A stretch of 64,000 nucleotides of DNA, from the NCBI GenBank assembly GCA_030710605.1, contig CP092865.1, forward strand, positions 34,324,244-34,388,243. The letters run 5' to 3'. The number at the start of each line of letters is the position of its first letter. The first letter of the stretch is position 1. This document shows, piece after piece, positions 1 through 9,432 of this stretch. This DNA is from Cordylochernes scorpioides. Lineage: Eukaryota; Arthropoda; Arachnida; Pseudoscorpiones; Chernetidae. Under the pieces are notes generated by a model, which saw only the letters and a program-made list of their open reading frames with translations, searched no databases and was not told where the DNA came from. Position numbers and translations under genes: made by a program.

Positions 1-2144
1 TTGTCTTTTTTTCTGGATAAAATTATTGCTTCACTTTTTTGGGGGTTCATTGTGACTCGCCATTCTTTACACCAGAGCGTGGAAAAGATGCAGGCCTCTT
101 GAAGTTTCATGTGGAGTCTGTCGAAGTCGTATGTCGAGGCCAAAATGGCGGTATCATCGGCAAATAGGTGTAAAGAGGTGTCTTCAATACAGGGGAAGTC
201 ATCTATATATATGTCAAATAAGGTTGGTCCTGTGACTGATCCTTGGGGGACCTCGGCAAGGATGTTCCTAGCTGTTGAAAGTTCGTCTTTGACTCGTACC
301 TTGAATGTTCTATTTGTTAAGAAGTTTTGCGTTATTTTTATGATGTCTCCTGGAAGGTGCTTTTTGCACATTTTGTAGAGAAGGGCTTCGTGCCAGACTT
401 TATCGAATGCTTTGGCAATATCGAAAAATACGGCTCCTGTTATTTGGCCTAGGTCCATGGCTTTTCTTATTTTTTCAGTGACAACAACTAGCTGGTGCAA
501 TGTTGAGTGCTTGGCTTGGTAGCCAAATTGTTCAGGTCTGAGTGAATTCTTTTCTTCTAGGGATTTTCTGAGTCTTCTTAAAACAATTCTTTCGAATAGT
601 TTTGAGATGGCAGGTAACAGCGAAATGGGCCTGTAGCTTGTTGGTTCATGCATGGGTTTTCCTTTTTAAGTATGGGACAGATAATGGACGTTTTCCATCT
701 GTCAGGGAAGTGGGCAAGCTGCAGTGAGGCATTAAATATTTCGGTTATTGATGCTAGAGAGAGTATATGATTAGGGAGCAGTTTGAGAGCTTCATTAGGC
801 AATTCGTTGATTCCAGGAGCTTTTTTATTTGGTAGATATTCAATAATCGCTTTTATTTCACCAATGTTTGTTGGTTCTAGTCCTGTTTCTTTATTTTTTT
901 CCATGTTTGAATTCACACGTTTTATGTATGTATGAGTAGGTTTGGAGTGGGATGTAAAGGGTTTGGGGGTGAACTGTTTTTCATAGTTGTTGGCAAATGA
1001 TTCAGCTGCTTCTTCTGTTGTTAGTGTCTGCCCATTGTTTGTCTTCAGTGTTGTTTCTTGTTTTTCAGAGTTGGATAATCGTTTGATGGCTTTCCATAAG
1101 GTTTGGTCCGTGACTTTCAAGTTTTCGATAAAGTGGTCCCAGCTGGTGTTATCGTGCTCTCTTGTAAGTTTCTGTGATTCTCTCCGGGCCATCATGTAGG
1201 CTGATTTATCTCTGGGGTCGCAGGTTTTTTTCTTTTTTTTTCTTAGTCTGTAGGTGGATTGTATTTTTTCTTTAATGTTAGGTGGATATCTTCGTTCTAG
1301 TTCCGGGTCCTTATATTTTGTTGAATCTTTCAAATTTTGCACCATTGTGCAATGTGTGTAATGGCCTCGTCAATTTTTGAAGATGTGTCTAGGATCAGTT
1401 CAGGAGGTTCAGCGATTTCCATTTTGTATTTGAATAGGGCCCAATCTGTAATTTTTATTTTTGTATTTGAGTAGGAGATTTTGAAATCCTGTAGCGCAAG
1501 TAGTACTGGGAGATGATCAGAGGTTAGTTTGTGCAGGACTTTAGAGTATGCGCTTTGGGAGATGTTTTTATGCACGGCGTTATCAATGATGTCTGGAGGT
1601 GAGTCATGAGTAGGTTCGTCGGGGTAGCTCACATCTAGGTCCATAACGTTGATTGCGTTTTGGAGCCTTCTCCCGCTTGGGTTAGTGGTGGTGGAACCCC
1701 AGGCAGGATGTTTGCAGTTAAGGTCCCCTGCTATGATGGTCGGTGTGTCCGTTGAAAAAATGTTATAGATATCGGTTTGATCTAGATAGGTGTTTGGTGG
1801 TTTGTAGCACGAATACAGGTTCATATTTAACCCGTTTTTGTTTTTGATTGAAATTCCTGTTGTTTCCAGGCTTGAGGTGGTGGCATGAATAGGTGCATGG
1901 CTGTACTTCTTGTGGATAAATATGGCAGTTCCACCACCTTGTCCGGTTAGTCTGTCTTTGCGCAGGGTGATGAAGTTTTGAATCCTCATTTTATGGCACG
2001 GCTTAAGCCAGGTTTCTGACACTAGTGCGATGTCGATGTCGTGGTCGTTCAGGAATTCTGAAAATTGTTGTTTTTGTTTCGGAGACTGCACGCGTTCCAG
2101 TGAACGATTCGAAGGCTATTTTTATACATATTTTTGTGATTCAT
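1..2144 (-). pseudogene. LINE ORF2, AP endonuclease plus reverse transcriptase, frameshifted, truncated by window edge
   Basis: The likely start is the ATG at 2144 (minus), overlapping the ORF1 stop as ATGA. The first frame carries the endonuclease N-terminal WNA motif, then the frame changes near 2065-2078. The second frame (to 1330) holds SETW, GGGTAIF, AGDLNCKHPAWGS and SDHLPV, the conserved AP-endonuclease blocks. Another change near 1335-1345 leads into a connector and the start of the reverse transcriptase, and a third in an A-rich run near 655-666 leads into a frame open to base 1. That last frame shows SYRPISLL, FDIAKAFDKVW (about 392-420), PQGSVTGP and the catalytic FADD (153-164). 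The family nicks target DNA and reverse-transcribes element RNA at the nick. Confidence 0.92.
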
Positions 2145-3598
2145 TTACATCTAAAGGTATCTACAACGTTTTTCATGATGTTGGCTATTATTGCGGGGTC
2201 ACTGAGAGCCTTTTTGATAGCGCTCTCTAGTTGGTTTACCTTAGTGGCTGAAGGAGGATTGGGACGTTCTTTATTAACACGTGGAGTTTTGTTCTTGTTT
2301 TGAATGGGATGGGGAATTTCAGAAGGGTTTCGACCTATAGGGTTGGATTTTACTTTTTCTGTATTGAGGTTTGGTTTCTGATTATTTTGAGTTTGGGGCA
2401 CTCTATTTATCTTTCTGCATAGTGGGCAACCACGCCAACTTGCTGTATGCTGACCCTGGCAGTTTGCACATTTAGGTGGGGCTTCTTTTTCTTTGGTGCA
2501 TTCGGATGTGAAATGATTTTCTCCACATTTTACACATTTGGGAGTTTCCCTGCATTCAAACTGAGAGTGCCCAAAGTTTTGGCACCTATGGCATTGTCCG
2601 GGGCCTTTGGGAGCCCTGTAAGCCTCGACGTTGCACTTCATGTCGCATAGATCTGTGATATTGTAAATTTCTTTATTTCTTGCAGTCTTAGAAAGGGTTA
2701 CCTGGATTAGTGGTAGCTCCTCCTTTGTTCTTTAATTTCGTAATCTTGCAAGTTTGGACATCTCGAATCCCTTGTTTTCCAGATCCTCTTGTATTTCGGG
2801 GATGGTGATGCAGCGGTCGAGACCTCTGACGACCACTCTAAGGCACTTTTCGTCGTCTAGGATCTTGAAGTGGAAGGTGTAGTGGCGATCTTCCAGCCAC
2901 TTGGTAGCTGTCCGGTAGTCTGATGTTGTGTGAGTCTGAACGTTGATGTATCGGCCTGATGTGTAAAATTCTGGCTTTTGTTTGATACACTTGATAAGAC
3001 CATCTCTAAGGCCTGACCATTCCTTTACTCCGCTTATTTTAATCGGTGGTAGTCTGATCTTGGGGTTAGGGGTGGGATTGTTAGGTTTGTTATTCGATGT
3101 TTCGTTAGATTTCTTTGATGAGTTAGAGTTTTTATGGTTTTGTTCATGATTTGGCATTTTGTTTGGTGCCACTTCGATTTCCATTTCGATTGTTTCTGCT
3201 TCATGAGGTTTTTCAGGCTGTTTATTTTGTAATTTTGGCTCAGGATTACCTTGTGACCTTTGGTTGGAGCATCTGGTTGTTTTTTGCGTTGTTGTTTCTT
3301 TTGCGGCTACTGGTGATTTTTCTCTTGGGCGCTTCGCGGGAGCTTTTGTAGTATTGTGTTCTAGGTAGTTTGAGCGCAGTTCGCACAGTTCCCTTTCGTA
3401 AAAGTCAATAAAATTTATTAGCTCGGCAAAGGTGGTTTTGACCGCGCCGGAGTATTTCTTCAAAGCTTGAGAATCTTCTTCATTTTTTAATTCTGGACAT
3501 TATGGAAGTTTCCAAATTGAATATTTATGGGTACCTACCCGGTATTTGGGGTTGGTAAAATTAGTGTTAGGGGCTTCTGGTGCAGGGAGGTCTTCCAT
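2141..3598 (-). pseudogene. LINE ORF1 (gag-like nucleic-acid binding protein) with two in-frame stops
   Basis: The best start is the ATG at 3598 (minus), which has A at -3 and G at +4. One reading frame of 486 codons runs to the TGA at 2141-2143 but is cut by TAA at 3500-3502 and TAA at 2732-2734; no frameshift is needed. The middle is Lys/Glu/Asn/Pro-rich and probably disordered. It is followed by a segment resembling the PRE_C2HC domain of Jockey ORF1 proteins (about 3060-2700). Then come three closely spaced CCHC/CCHC-like knuckles (about 2600-2400; CHRCQNFGHSQFEC, CVKCGENHFTSEC, CANCQGQHTASWRGC). In this family the protein coats element RNA. The last four bases overlap the ORF2 start (ATGA). 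Confidence 0.88.
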
Positions 3599-3862
3599 GG
3601 TTCGGTTTTTCGCGTGGGACTCGAATTTCTTTATTGATTTTGTATTTATAATTATTTTTATTAATATATTATTTCATTTATAAATATTAAAATTTATACT
3701 TAATAATATGTCGTTTTTAGGCGTTAAAATAAATTATTTTGAGCAATTATTTTTGAAATGGAGTTATATCGATTTAAAAATGGCGTATTATTTTATTTTG
3801 ATAGTTTAAAATGTAAATATAAAAATATATACTTGATATATTTTTTTATATTCTAATATATA
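3599..3862. other. AT-rich spacer between LINE and Helitron-like element
   Basis: Very AT-rich sequence with no convincing ORF. It may include the untranslated 5' leader of the LINE, but I see no boundary or target duplication. Confidence 0.5.
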
Positions 3863-3915
3863 CTAGCGGAATGACCTGGGCAACGCCCAGATTTTACCCG
3901 ATTAAATGTTTTTAT

Positions 3916-4140
3916 TCAAATACTATTCATTACAATTATAAATTGGCGCCGTGGATGTCACTTTTGTGAAACGTCCCGCTCCTAACTTTGTGTGTTTTTA
4001 AACTATAAAAATAAAAATGTAAATTTTCACAACGATATTTGAAAATTATATTATTTTGATTTTCAAATACTATTCGTTACAATTATAAATTGGCGCCGTG
4101 GATGTCACTCTTGTGAAACGTCCCGCTCCAAACTTTGTGT
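3916..4140. repeat. Internal direct duplication in Helitron-like element A
   Basis: Two 78-bp copies, 3916-3993 and 4063-4140, differ at only a few positions and share the segment around TTGGCGCCGTGGATGTCAC. The intervening 69 bp is AT-rich. Confidence 0.85.
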
Positions 4141-4690
4141 CTGAGAAGCGATATTTTTTATAGAAAGATGATCTGGCTTTTGTTTTCTGCTCGAATGAAT
4201 GTTTTTCTGTTAGAATTTTGTTCCTGCGTACAAAAAAAAATGAACTGGTTTCACCCGTGGGCTCTGCTTTTTGGAATTTTTCCCGATATAATTTTGTATC
4301 TGATAATCAAACATAATACAGCAATATTGTCATAATCATTTTCTGACTAAAAAAAACAACTATTTTTCCCCAGAACCTGTCAATTTTATTTTTTATTGGC
4401 TAAAAATCCGATAAATATATTTTCCAGATTTTTCTCTATGTCCTGTCAAAACAAGTTTTACATGTACATTAGGTCAGCTTATATTACCTCCCATCTTCAC
4501 CACTAGAGGCGCTGCTTGCGAGCGAAAAGGCAAATTTGGAACGCAATTTGCAAATAACTCGAAGAATATTCGGGATAGAGACCTGGAATTTTCACAATAA
4601 GTTTTTTTTTCCAGATTCTACTCTATATACTGTTAAAATTTCAGTCAGATTAGTTACGTATTGTGGACGTGTATAGCCGACATAGATACC

Positions 4691-4720
4691 CACATACATA
4701 CATACATACATACATACACT
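4691..4720. repeat. CATA microsatellite
   Basis: A run of CATA tetranucleotides near the 5' end of Helitron-like element A, a common subterminal feature of such elements. Confidence 0.9.
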
Positions 4721-4772
4721 GACTTTTATATATATAGGGATTAATTTTTTAATTTCCGAAAATAATTATTTT

Positions 4773-4978
4773 GATGTCGAGTTTCGAATTCATTTTGAAC
4801 AACGACTTTCTTTAAGAAATTAGTTTACCGCTGCGATTTAACTTGATGTCGAGTTTCAAATTTTCTTCGAACAAAGACTTTCTTTAAGAAATTAGTTTAC
4901 CGCTGAGATTTTACTTGATGTCGAGTTTCAAATTTTCTTCGAACAACGACTTTCTTTAAGAAATTAGTTTACCGCTGC
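4773..4978. repeat. Three tandem 72-bp units
   Basis: Units begin at 4773, 4845 and 4917 with GATGTCGAGTTTC; the third is shortened to about 62 bp. Units contain TTCTTTAAGAAATTAGTTTACCGCTG and differ by a few substitutions, the first being the most diverged. No coding signal. Confidence 0.9.
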
Positions 4979-5080
4979 CACCATGTGTTGTCAGTCAGGA
5001 CAAAATACCAGCTTGGCTAAACAAATTCTTTTTAATAACTATCTAAATATCTTTTCATCTCTACAAGTCACAAAATATAT

Positions 5081-5579
5081 TGAAGCGATGCAGCAAAGAA
5101 ATAGAAAAGAAGACGTGGGAAAGCCAAGAGAAGAGGTATGCAGGGGCTCCTTCAGGGAAGTGTGGATTGACAAATTCCAGAGGAGGGGGTGGCAGACAGG
5201 CAGTCCAGCTGGCGCCGACGTGGTGAAGGGATCAGCCGGGATAGCGGCCGGGCTGCCTGGGGTTTGTGCTCCGAGAAAACCTGGCAGTCTGGGGAGAGAA
5301 GTCTGTCTGGTGACAACGGGACCTGCAGCGAAGAGAACGGCGGCAAGTTGGCTGGAGGAAGTGGGCTCCGGGACTGTGTGGATTAACAAGAGCAGGACGA
5401 GGAGGAACCTACCTGGGGCGGCATTGAAGGCAAGTGTTCATCTCCCATGTATAGTTATTGATATCCCTTTTATAGTTGTGGTAATAAATCTATAGTACTA
5501 AGCTGTATCCAAAACGAACCCACATTGTCTTCTCAGAAACCTTGCACGCAAACATCGACGGCTGAGAAGCGTCGTAACA
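5081..5579 (+). repeat. 5' LTR of element 5081-7696
   Basis: Begins TGAAGCGATGCAG and ends GTCGTAACA. A poly(A) signal AATAAA is at 5483-5488. GC-rich in its first two thirds, which produces long spurious ORFs on both strands. Confidence 0.93.
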
Positions 5580-5581
5580 TT

Positions 5582-5597
5582 TGGTGTCAGAAGTGGG
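5582..5597 (+). promoter_or_regulatory. Primer binding site, tRNA-Leu type
   Basis: TGGTGTCAGAAGTGGG starts two bases after the 5' LTR. It is complementary to the 3' end of an animal tRNA-Leu (acceptor end CCCACTTCTGACA plus CCA). The identical site occurs in the Gypsy element at 8988. Confidence 0.85.
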
Positions 5598-5654
5598 GTA
5601 CAGCTTAGTTAATTTTAATTGAAGATTTTATTTTGCGCTAATTTAAAAAGAAAA

Positions 5655-7343
5655 ATGGAAAAACTAACCGACCTCGAAATTGAAAAATTCACAAAATTGC
5701 TCAGTCTGATAAGCCAGAAAGTAGATGAGCTCGGAAAAAACTTGGATACTCGATTGAGCCGACTCGAGCATATTCGGAATGTCAAACGTTCTGCCACACC
5801 CATGTCTTGCGAAGTTCAGTTCAATGTACTACCGCCAGAAAATCCGGATGGCTTTTCAAAAACAATCAGAGCAGCCAATAGCCCACGTATTCAATGTCTG
5901 AGGGGACAAAAGACGATCCCAGGTGATAAAGATCCCGACAAGACCATCACAACAAAGATCATCACGTCAGGAGACGTTGTAAGTGAACTGTCAGAATCTA
6001 CGCTAGAAGATTCTCCCGTGATCCAGAAGTCCGAAGAGTGTCGACAGCAGGAAATGATCCAGACTGGTTGTGTAGCGGAGGAGGGTGAGCTGATCGCCTC
6101 CGACAACGGCTGTGGCACGAGTGTTTTGTATAAAATCAAGCGGACGGAAGGAGAATGCCCTCAAGGTGATATACAGAGCGAAAATTCAACCCCTGGGATT
6201 CTTTCTGAAATACTCCACGAGAACAGCAACGATCTTGGCGAGCTGCAGTGCGACAGCGTGGCTGACTTCAGCGACAGTGTCAGACTGTCAGGGACTACAG
6301 CGGCGATCCAACTGAACGGGACGGAGCTGGATGCTCCGTGGAAGTGCGACAAGGCTAGATGGTCGAAGCACCCTGAAGTTGGAGCCGGCAACCCGACTGA
6401 ACGGGATAGAGCATTGGACGCTCTGTGGAAGTCCGACGACAATGTCTGTGACGCGGAAGTCGCGCGCAATGTGTCAGCGCCGTCGTCTGCAATGCAAGCT
6501 GAAAAGATGTGGCAAGAATGTGTACCATTCATCTTCGTTCCTTCGCCCGACAAGGTGCAGATCAAGCAGCCACCGTCTAGGAAAAGTTCTACCGACCTTG
6601 AGACTGCCACCGGATCCGACACCTCCAGAAGGTTTAAGAAATTCACAGCCCTGTGCGTGGTCGGCACTAAGGAGCCCAGGTTTGAAGGGTTTGGAAAGAG
6701 AGAGCCTCTAGAGCAAGAGAATGGGAAACCTAAAGAAGAGAAGGGAGGCTACGAAATGGACAGCGTGGATCAGGTGGACTTATCCACTGTAAAGATCGGC
6801 GATCTACAGCCCCGTCGTGGAAGGAAGCGGCGAAAGCGCAATACAAACGATCACAACCCTTTGTACATTGCGGCTACAGAGTGTTCACAAAGAGAATTCA
6901 AAATATCAGATGGAAGCATCGTAGGCAGTGAAATATGGCCGCCATCTTGTGGAGAACCACCGCCCTTTGCTAGACAGCGAGACCAATCAATGGCGTCGGC
7001 ACTGGTTGAGAGTGGAAAGAAAGCGCGAGTTGAGATGTGGTTCTGCAAACAAGGGTTGGTGTTAACCCTGCCGTTACGCTTCCAGGAGGCTGACGACCCT
7101 TATGTGGCCAGAGACGTCAAGGAGATCAAAGGGCCGCCGATCAGCGCCTCTGGTGAAATCAGCCTTTTCGGGACGAAAAGGATTGAGAAGGGGGCAGTGA
7201 AGCGATGCAGCAAAGAAATAGAAAAGAAGACGTGGGAAAGCCAAGAGAAGATGTATGCAGGGGCTCCTTCATGGAAGTGTGGATTGACAAATTCCAGAGG
7301 AGGGGGTGGCAGACAGGCAGTCCAGCTGGCGCCGACGTGGTGA
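5655..7343 (+). CDS. Unrecognised 562-aa protein of a non-autonomous LTR element
   Basis: I do not recognise this protein. The frame is open from 5619, but the first ATG is at 5655 (AAAAATGG, A at -3, G at +4). Residues 1-40 form a likely coiled coil (heptads of Leu/Ile/Val: LTDLEIEKFTKLLSLISQ), a gag-like N-terminus. The middle is acidic and Ser/Thr-rich with two related motifs, LDAPWKCD (about residue 224) and LDALWKSD (about residue 254). A basic cluster RRGRKRRKR near residue 392 could be a nuclear localisation signal. There is no CCHC knuckle, D-S/T-G protease motif, YXDD or DDE motif. The last 146 bases lie inside the 3' LTR, so the C-terminus is LTR-encoded. It could be a highly diverged gag or a captured sequence; the uninterrupted 1.7-kb frame argues against plain decay. 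Confidence 0.65.
   Translation: MEKLTDLEIEKFTKLLSLISQKVDELGKNLDTRLSRLEHIRNVKRSATPMSCEVQFNVLPPENPDGFSKTIRAANSPRIQCLRGQKTIPGDKDPDKTITTKIITSGDVVSELSESTLEDSPVIQKSEECRQQEMIQTGCVAEEGELIASDNGCGTSVLYKIKRTEGECPQGDIQSENSTPGILSEILHENSNDLGELQCDSVADFSDSVRLSGTTAAIQLNGTELDAPWKCDKARWSKHPEVGAGNPTERDRALDALWKSDDNVCDAEVARNVSAPSSAMQAEKMWQECVPFIFVPSPDKVQIKQPPSRKSSTDLETATGSDTSRRFKKFTALCVVGTKEPRFEGFGKREPLEQENGKPKEEKGGYEMDSVDQVDLSTVKIGDLQPRRGRKRRKRNTNDHNPLYIAATECSQREFKISDGSIVGSEIWPPSCGEPPPFARQRDQSMASALVESGKKARVEMWFCKQGLVLTLPLRFQEADDPYVARDVKEIKGPPISASGEISLFGTKRIEKGAVKRCSKEIEKKTWESQEKMYAGAPSWKCGLTNSRGGGGRQAVQLAPTW
7185..7197 (+). promoter_or_regulatory. Polypurine tract
   Basis: GAGAAGGGGGCAG lies immediately before the TG of the 3' LTR, the expected plus-strand primer site. 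Confidence 0.85.
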
Positions 7344-7696
7344 AGGGTTCAGCCGGGATAGCGGCCGGGCTGCCTGGGGTTTGTGCTCCGAGAAAACCTG
7401 GCAGTCTGGGGAGAGAAGTCTGTCTGGTGACAACGGGACCTGCAGCGAGGAGAACGGCGGCAAGTTGGCTGGAGGAAGTGGGCTCTGGGACTGTGTGGAT
7501 TAACAAGAGCAGGACGAGGAGGAACCTACCTGGGGCGGCATTGAAGGCAAGTGTTAATCTCCCATGTATAGTTATTGATATCCCTTTTAAAGTTGTGGTA
7601 ATAAATCTATAGTACTAAGCTGTATCCAAAACGAACTCACATTGTCTTCTCAGAAACCTTGCACGCAAACATCGACGGCTGAGAAGCGTCGTAAGA
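7198..7696 (+). repeat. 3' LTR of element 5081-7696
   Basis: Same length (499 bp) as the 5' LTR; poly(A) signal AATAAA at 7600-7605. The terminal ACA of the 5' copy reads AGA here. Confidence 0.93.
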
Positions 7697-7718
7697 ATAT
7701 ATATCTCAATATATGAAA

Positions 7719-8361
7719 CTAGCGGACGTACCCGGCTTCGCCCCGAGTAAAGGTCTGTCTAACGAACATTTGTTAAAACAATTCTCTATGAACTTATATA
7801 AAAAAGAAGATATATTTTGATAATTTGAAAATCGTAAATTTGAATCTCTCGATAAAGTGAACATTTTTTCCGGTCCCTGTGTGCCGTGTCATCCTGAATT
7901 TTGTCTTTCCTAATTTTCTACATTACAAAATCATCGTTTTATCTAGTGAACATGGTCCCTTGAAAAATACTCGATAAGTTGAATGAAATCAATATTAATT
8001 GATTCCCTCGGTAATTGGAAGTTAAAGGAATAGTATCTTTGCTTTGGAATTGTATCATTATTCTTGTCTCAAATAAATTGCCTTGTCATCCTGAATTTTG
8101 TCTTTCCTAATTTTCTACATTACAAAATCATCGTATCATCATGATAATATTTAGAGCAGATTGTTGAATTATTACAGATAAATTAAAATATTTATCTTGA
8201 TTATTTCAAGGCGAAAAGTTTTTCAAAAATTTTATTTGCTAGAAACCTTCCCAGTACTATACTAAATAACTTCCCAAAGTTTCATGGCGTTCCAATGAGT
8301 GGTTTGGTCAGGCATAAAGGACAGACAGACACACACACACATACATTCATTTTTATATAGA
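7719..8361 (-). mobile_element. Non-autonomous Helitron-like element B
   Basis: On the minus strand it ends ...GGGCGAAGCCGGGTACGTCCGCTAG followed by T, with a GGC-GAA-GCC hairpin core just inside the CTAG. It starts TCTATATAAAAATGAATG after A; because of a GATA run the start could be 4-8 bases further out. A (CA)n stretch lies next to the start at 8328-8343. The 3' half is similar to element C at 32164-33280, sharing the blocks around CTCGGGGCGAAGCC, GTTCGTTAGACAGACC and GGGACCGGGAAAAAATG. No ORF. Confidence 0.75.
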
Positions 8362-8475
8362 TAGATAGAATACAATAGAATAGAATAGTAATAGCAGAGT
8401 CATATTCCTTTTCTTCTCAGAGCTCCCAATCTCTGAGCCTAATACTCTGCACAGTTTCAATAGATAAATAAATAT

Positions 8476-8985
8476 TGTTACGAGAAGAGCACTTGCAACC
8501 TCCGCCAGTAGATGGCGCGTTCGCCTGTTTTGCATCTGCAACTGATGCGGGAGTCGCCGACTGCTGTGATCCCGTTTCCTGGGGAGGCCACCTCTCCTGA
8601 CTGTAAATACCTTTTTATATTGGCCCCAGGAGGTAGCGTAATGTAAATACCTGTTGTTTATTATTCAAGTTTAGTAATATATGACAATAAGGAAGTGCTT
8701 CAAATCTCCGTGCCGCCTCCTGTCGTTACTACCGCCACTGCCATCGTCACCGGGCTACTGCAGCTGCTACTACTCTTCTGGTAAGTCTCTCGTGTCCCCC
8801 CACCAGTGGTAAGGCCGAGAGATACTGCCAGAAGAAGGGAGTATCCACTTGGGTGGTGGAACTCGGGACGTCCTTGGGTGGCCCGCGGGGAAAAGCCGCG
8901 GGGAGGAGAAACGGGAGCCTGAGCGGGTGATCCACGAAGAGAGAAGCGGCGTTGTCGCAAAGAACCAGAGGGTAAACACGCGACA
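8476..8985 (+). repeat. 5' LTR of Gypsy element
   Basis: TGTTACGAG...CGCGACA; lacks the 12-bp ATATGTAATGCT-like insertion seen near 11956 in the 3' copy. Confidence 0.94.
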
Positions 8986-8987
8986 AC

Positions 8988-9003
8988 TGGTGTCAGAAGT
9001 GGG
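8988..9003 (+). promoter_or_regulatory. Primer binding site, tRNA-Leu type
   Basis: TGGTGTCAGAAGTGGG begins two bases after the 5' LTR and is identical to the site at 5582. Confidence 0.88.
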
Positions 9004-9090
9004 ATTCTTCCTCGTGGAGGTCACCAGGAGGCTCCCTTTGAGATTTCTTCGGTTGCTGACGAATGCCCATCGAGACTAGAGGTCAAAAAA

Positions 9091-9432
9091 ATGGCCTCGG
9101 AGCAGAACGTGCTGTCCACAATCACCCAGATGATTCAAGGGCTTCGGGAAGAGAAGGAGGAAGAAAAGCTTCTTAAAGAAAAAGAAGAGTTCTTAAAGAA
9201 GAAGAGAAAGAGAAAAGAAGAGTTCTTAAAGAAGAAGAGAAAGAGAAAAGAAGAGTTCTTAAAGAAGAAGAGAAAGAGAAAGAAAAGCTTCTTAAAGAAA
9301 AAAGAAGAGTTCTTAAAGAAAAATAGAAAGAGGAAGAAAGACTTCTTCGACAGCAGGAGAGGGAGGAGTTCCACCAGAGAGTTACAAATTTGGAGATTAG
9401 GTTCCAGAGCGAGATCGGGGGGGTCCAGGTAG
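9091..9432 (+). pseudogene. Gag N-terminus with Lys/Glu-rich repeats, out of frame with main ORF
   Basis: The ATG at 9091 (AAAAAATGG context) is the first good start after the primer site. About 25 residues of gag-like N-terminus lead into a run of charged 11-residue repeats (EEFLKKKRKRK). This frame stops at 9432, while the capsid-integrase frame is open only from 9327, after a TAG at 9324-9326. Reading the other frame across the repeats gives Glu-rich heptads more like a coiled coil, so an indel inside the repeat array probably shifted the frame. A programmed frameshift is possible, but I see no clear slippery site. Confidence 0.7.
9184..9282. repeat. 33-bp tandem repeats in gag
   Basis: Three units starting at 9184, 9217 and 9250 (GAAGAGTTCTTAAAGAAGAA...), continuing as degenerate units to about 9350. 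The 33-bp period preserves the reading frame (11 codons). Confidence 0.9.

Larger units (their letters stand above)
1..3598 (-). mobile_element. Jockey-type non-LTR retrotransposon, 5' part, degraded
   Basis: Reading the minus strand from 3598 leftwards gives ORF1 with zinc knuckles, then ORF2 with an AP-type endonuclease followed by a reverse transcriptase, the order typical of the Jockey superfamily. The element runs off the left window edge inside the reverse transcriptase, so its 3' end and poly(A) tail are not visible. It is broken by two in-frame stop codons in ORF1 and three frame changes in ORF2, so this copy cannot encode working proteins. The 5' end is not sharply defined; AT-rich DNA begins just beyond 3600. 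Confidence 0.93.
3863..4740 (-). mobile_element. Non-autonomous Helitron-like element A
   Basis: On the minus strand the segment starts TCCCTATATATATAAAAG and ends in CTAG, with A before the start (complement of T4741) and T after the end (complement of A3862). This is the Helitron TC...CTRR rule with insertion between A and T. A perfect 6-bp hairpin, CTGGGC-GTT-GCCCAG on the minus strand (about 3876-3890), lies ten bases inside the CTAG end, the expected 3' terminator hairpin. No Rep/helicase ORF is present. It shares the terminus style, but little internal sequence, with the candidates at 7719 and 32164. Confidence 0.7.
5081..7696 (+). mobile_element. Complete non-autonomous LTR retrotransposon with unknown ORF
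   Basis: Two 499-bp LTRs (5081-5579 and 7198-7696) bracket a 1.6-kb body with a tRNA-Leu-type primer binding site after the first and a purine tract before the second. LTRs start TG and end in ACA (AGA in the 3' copy); I count roughly nine differences by eye, so the insertion is fairly young. Flanks on both sides read ATATAT, compatible with a target duplication but low in complexity. The body has no recognisable protease, reverse transcriptase, RNase H or integrase, so mobilisation would need proteins supplied by another element. Confidence 0.9.

Noticed and set aside
4983-5495. 170-aa plus-strand ORF across the first 499-bp LTR, its counterpart at 7205-7612, and antisense ORFs there
   Set aside because: GC-rich LTR sequence open in several frames at once on both strands; no domain, and the first begins outside the element.
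5891-6667. Minus-strand ORFs opposite the 562-aa protein
   Set aside because: Shadow frames; no start context or domain, and the plus frame is much longer.
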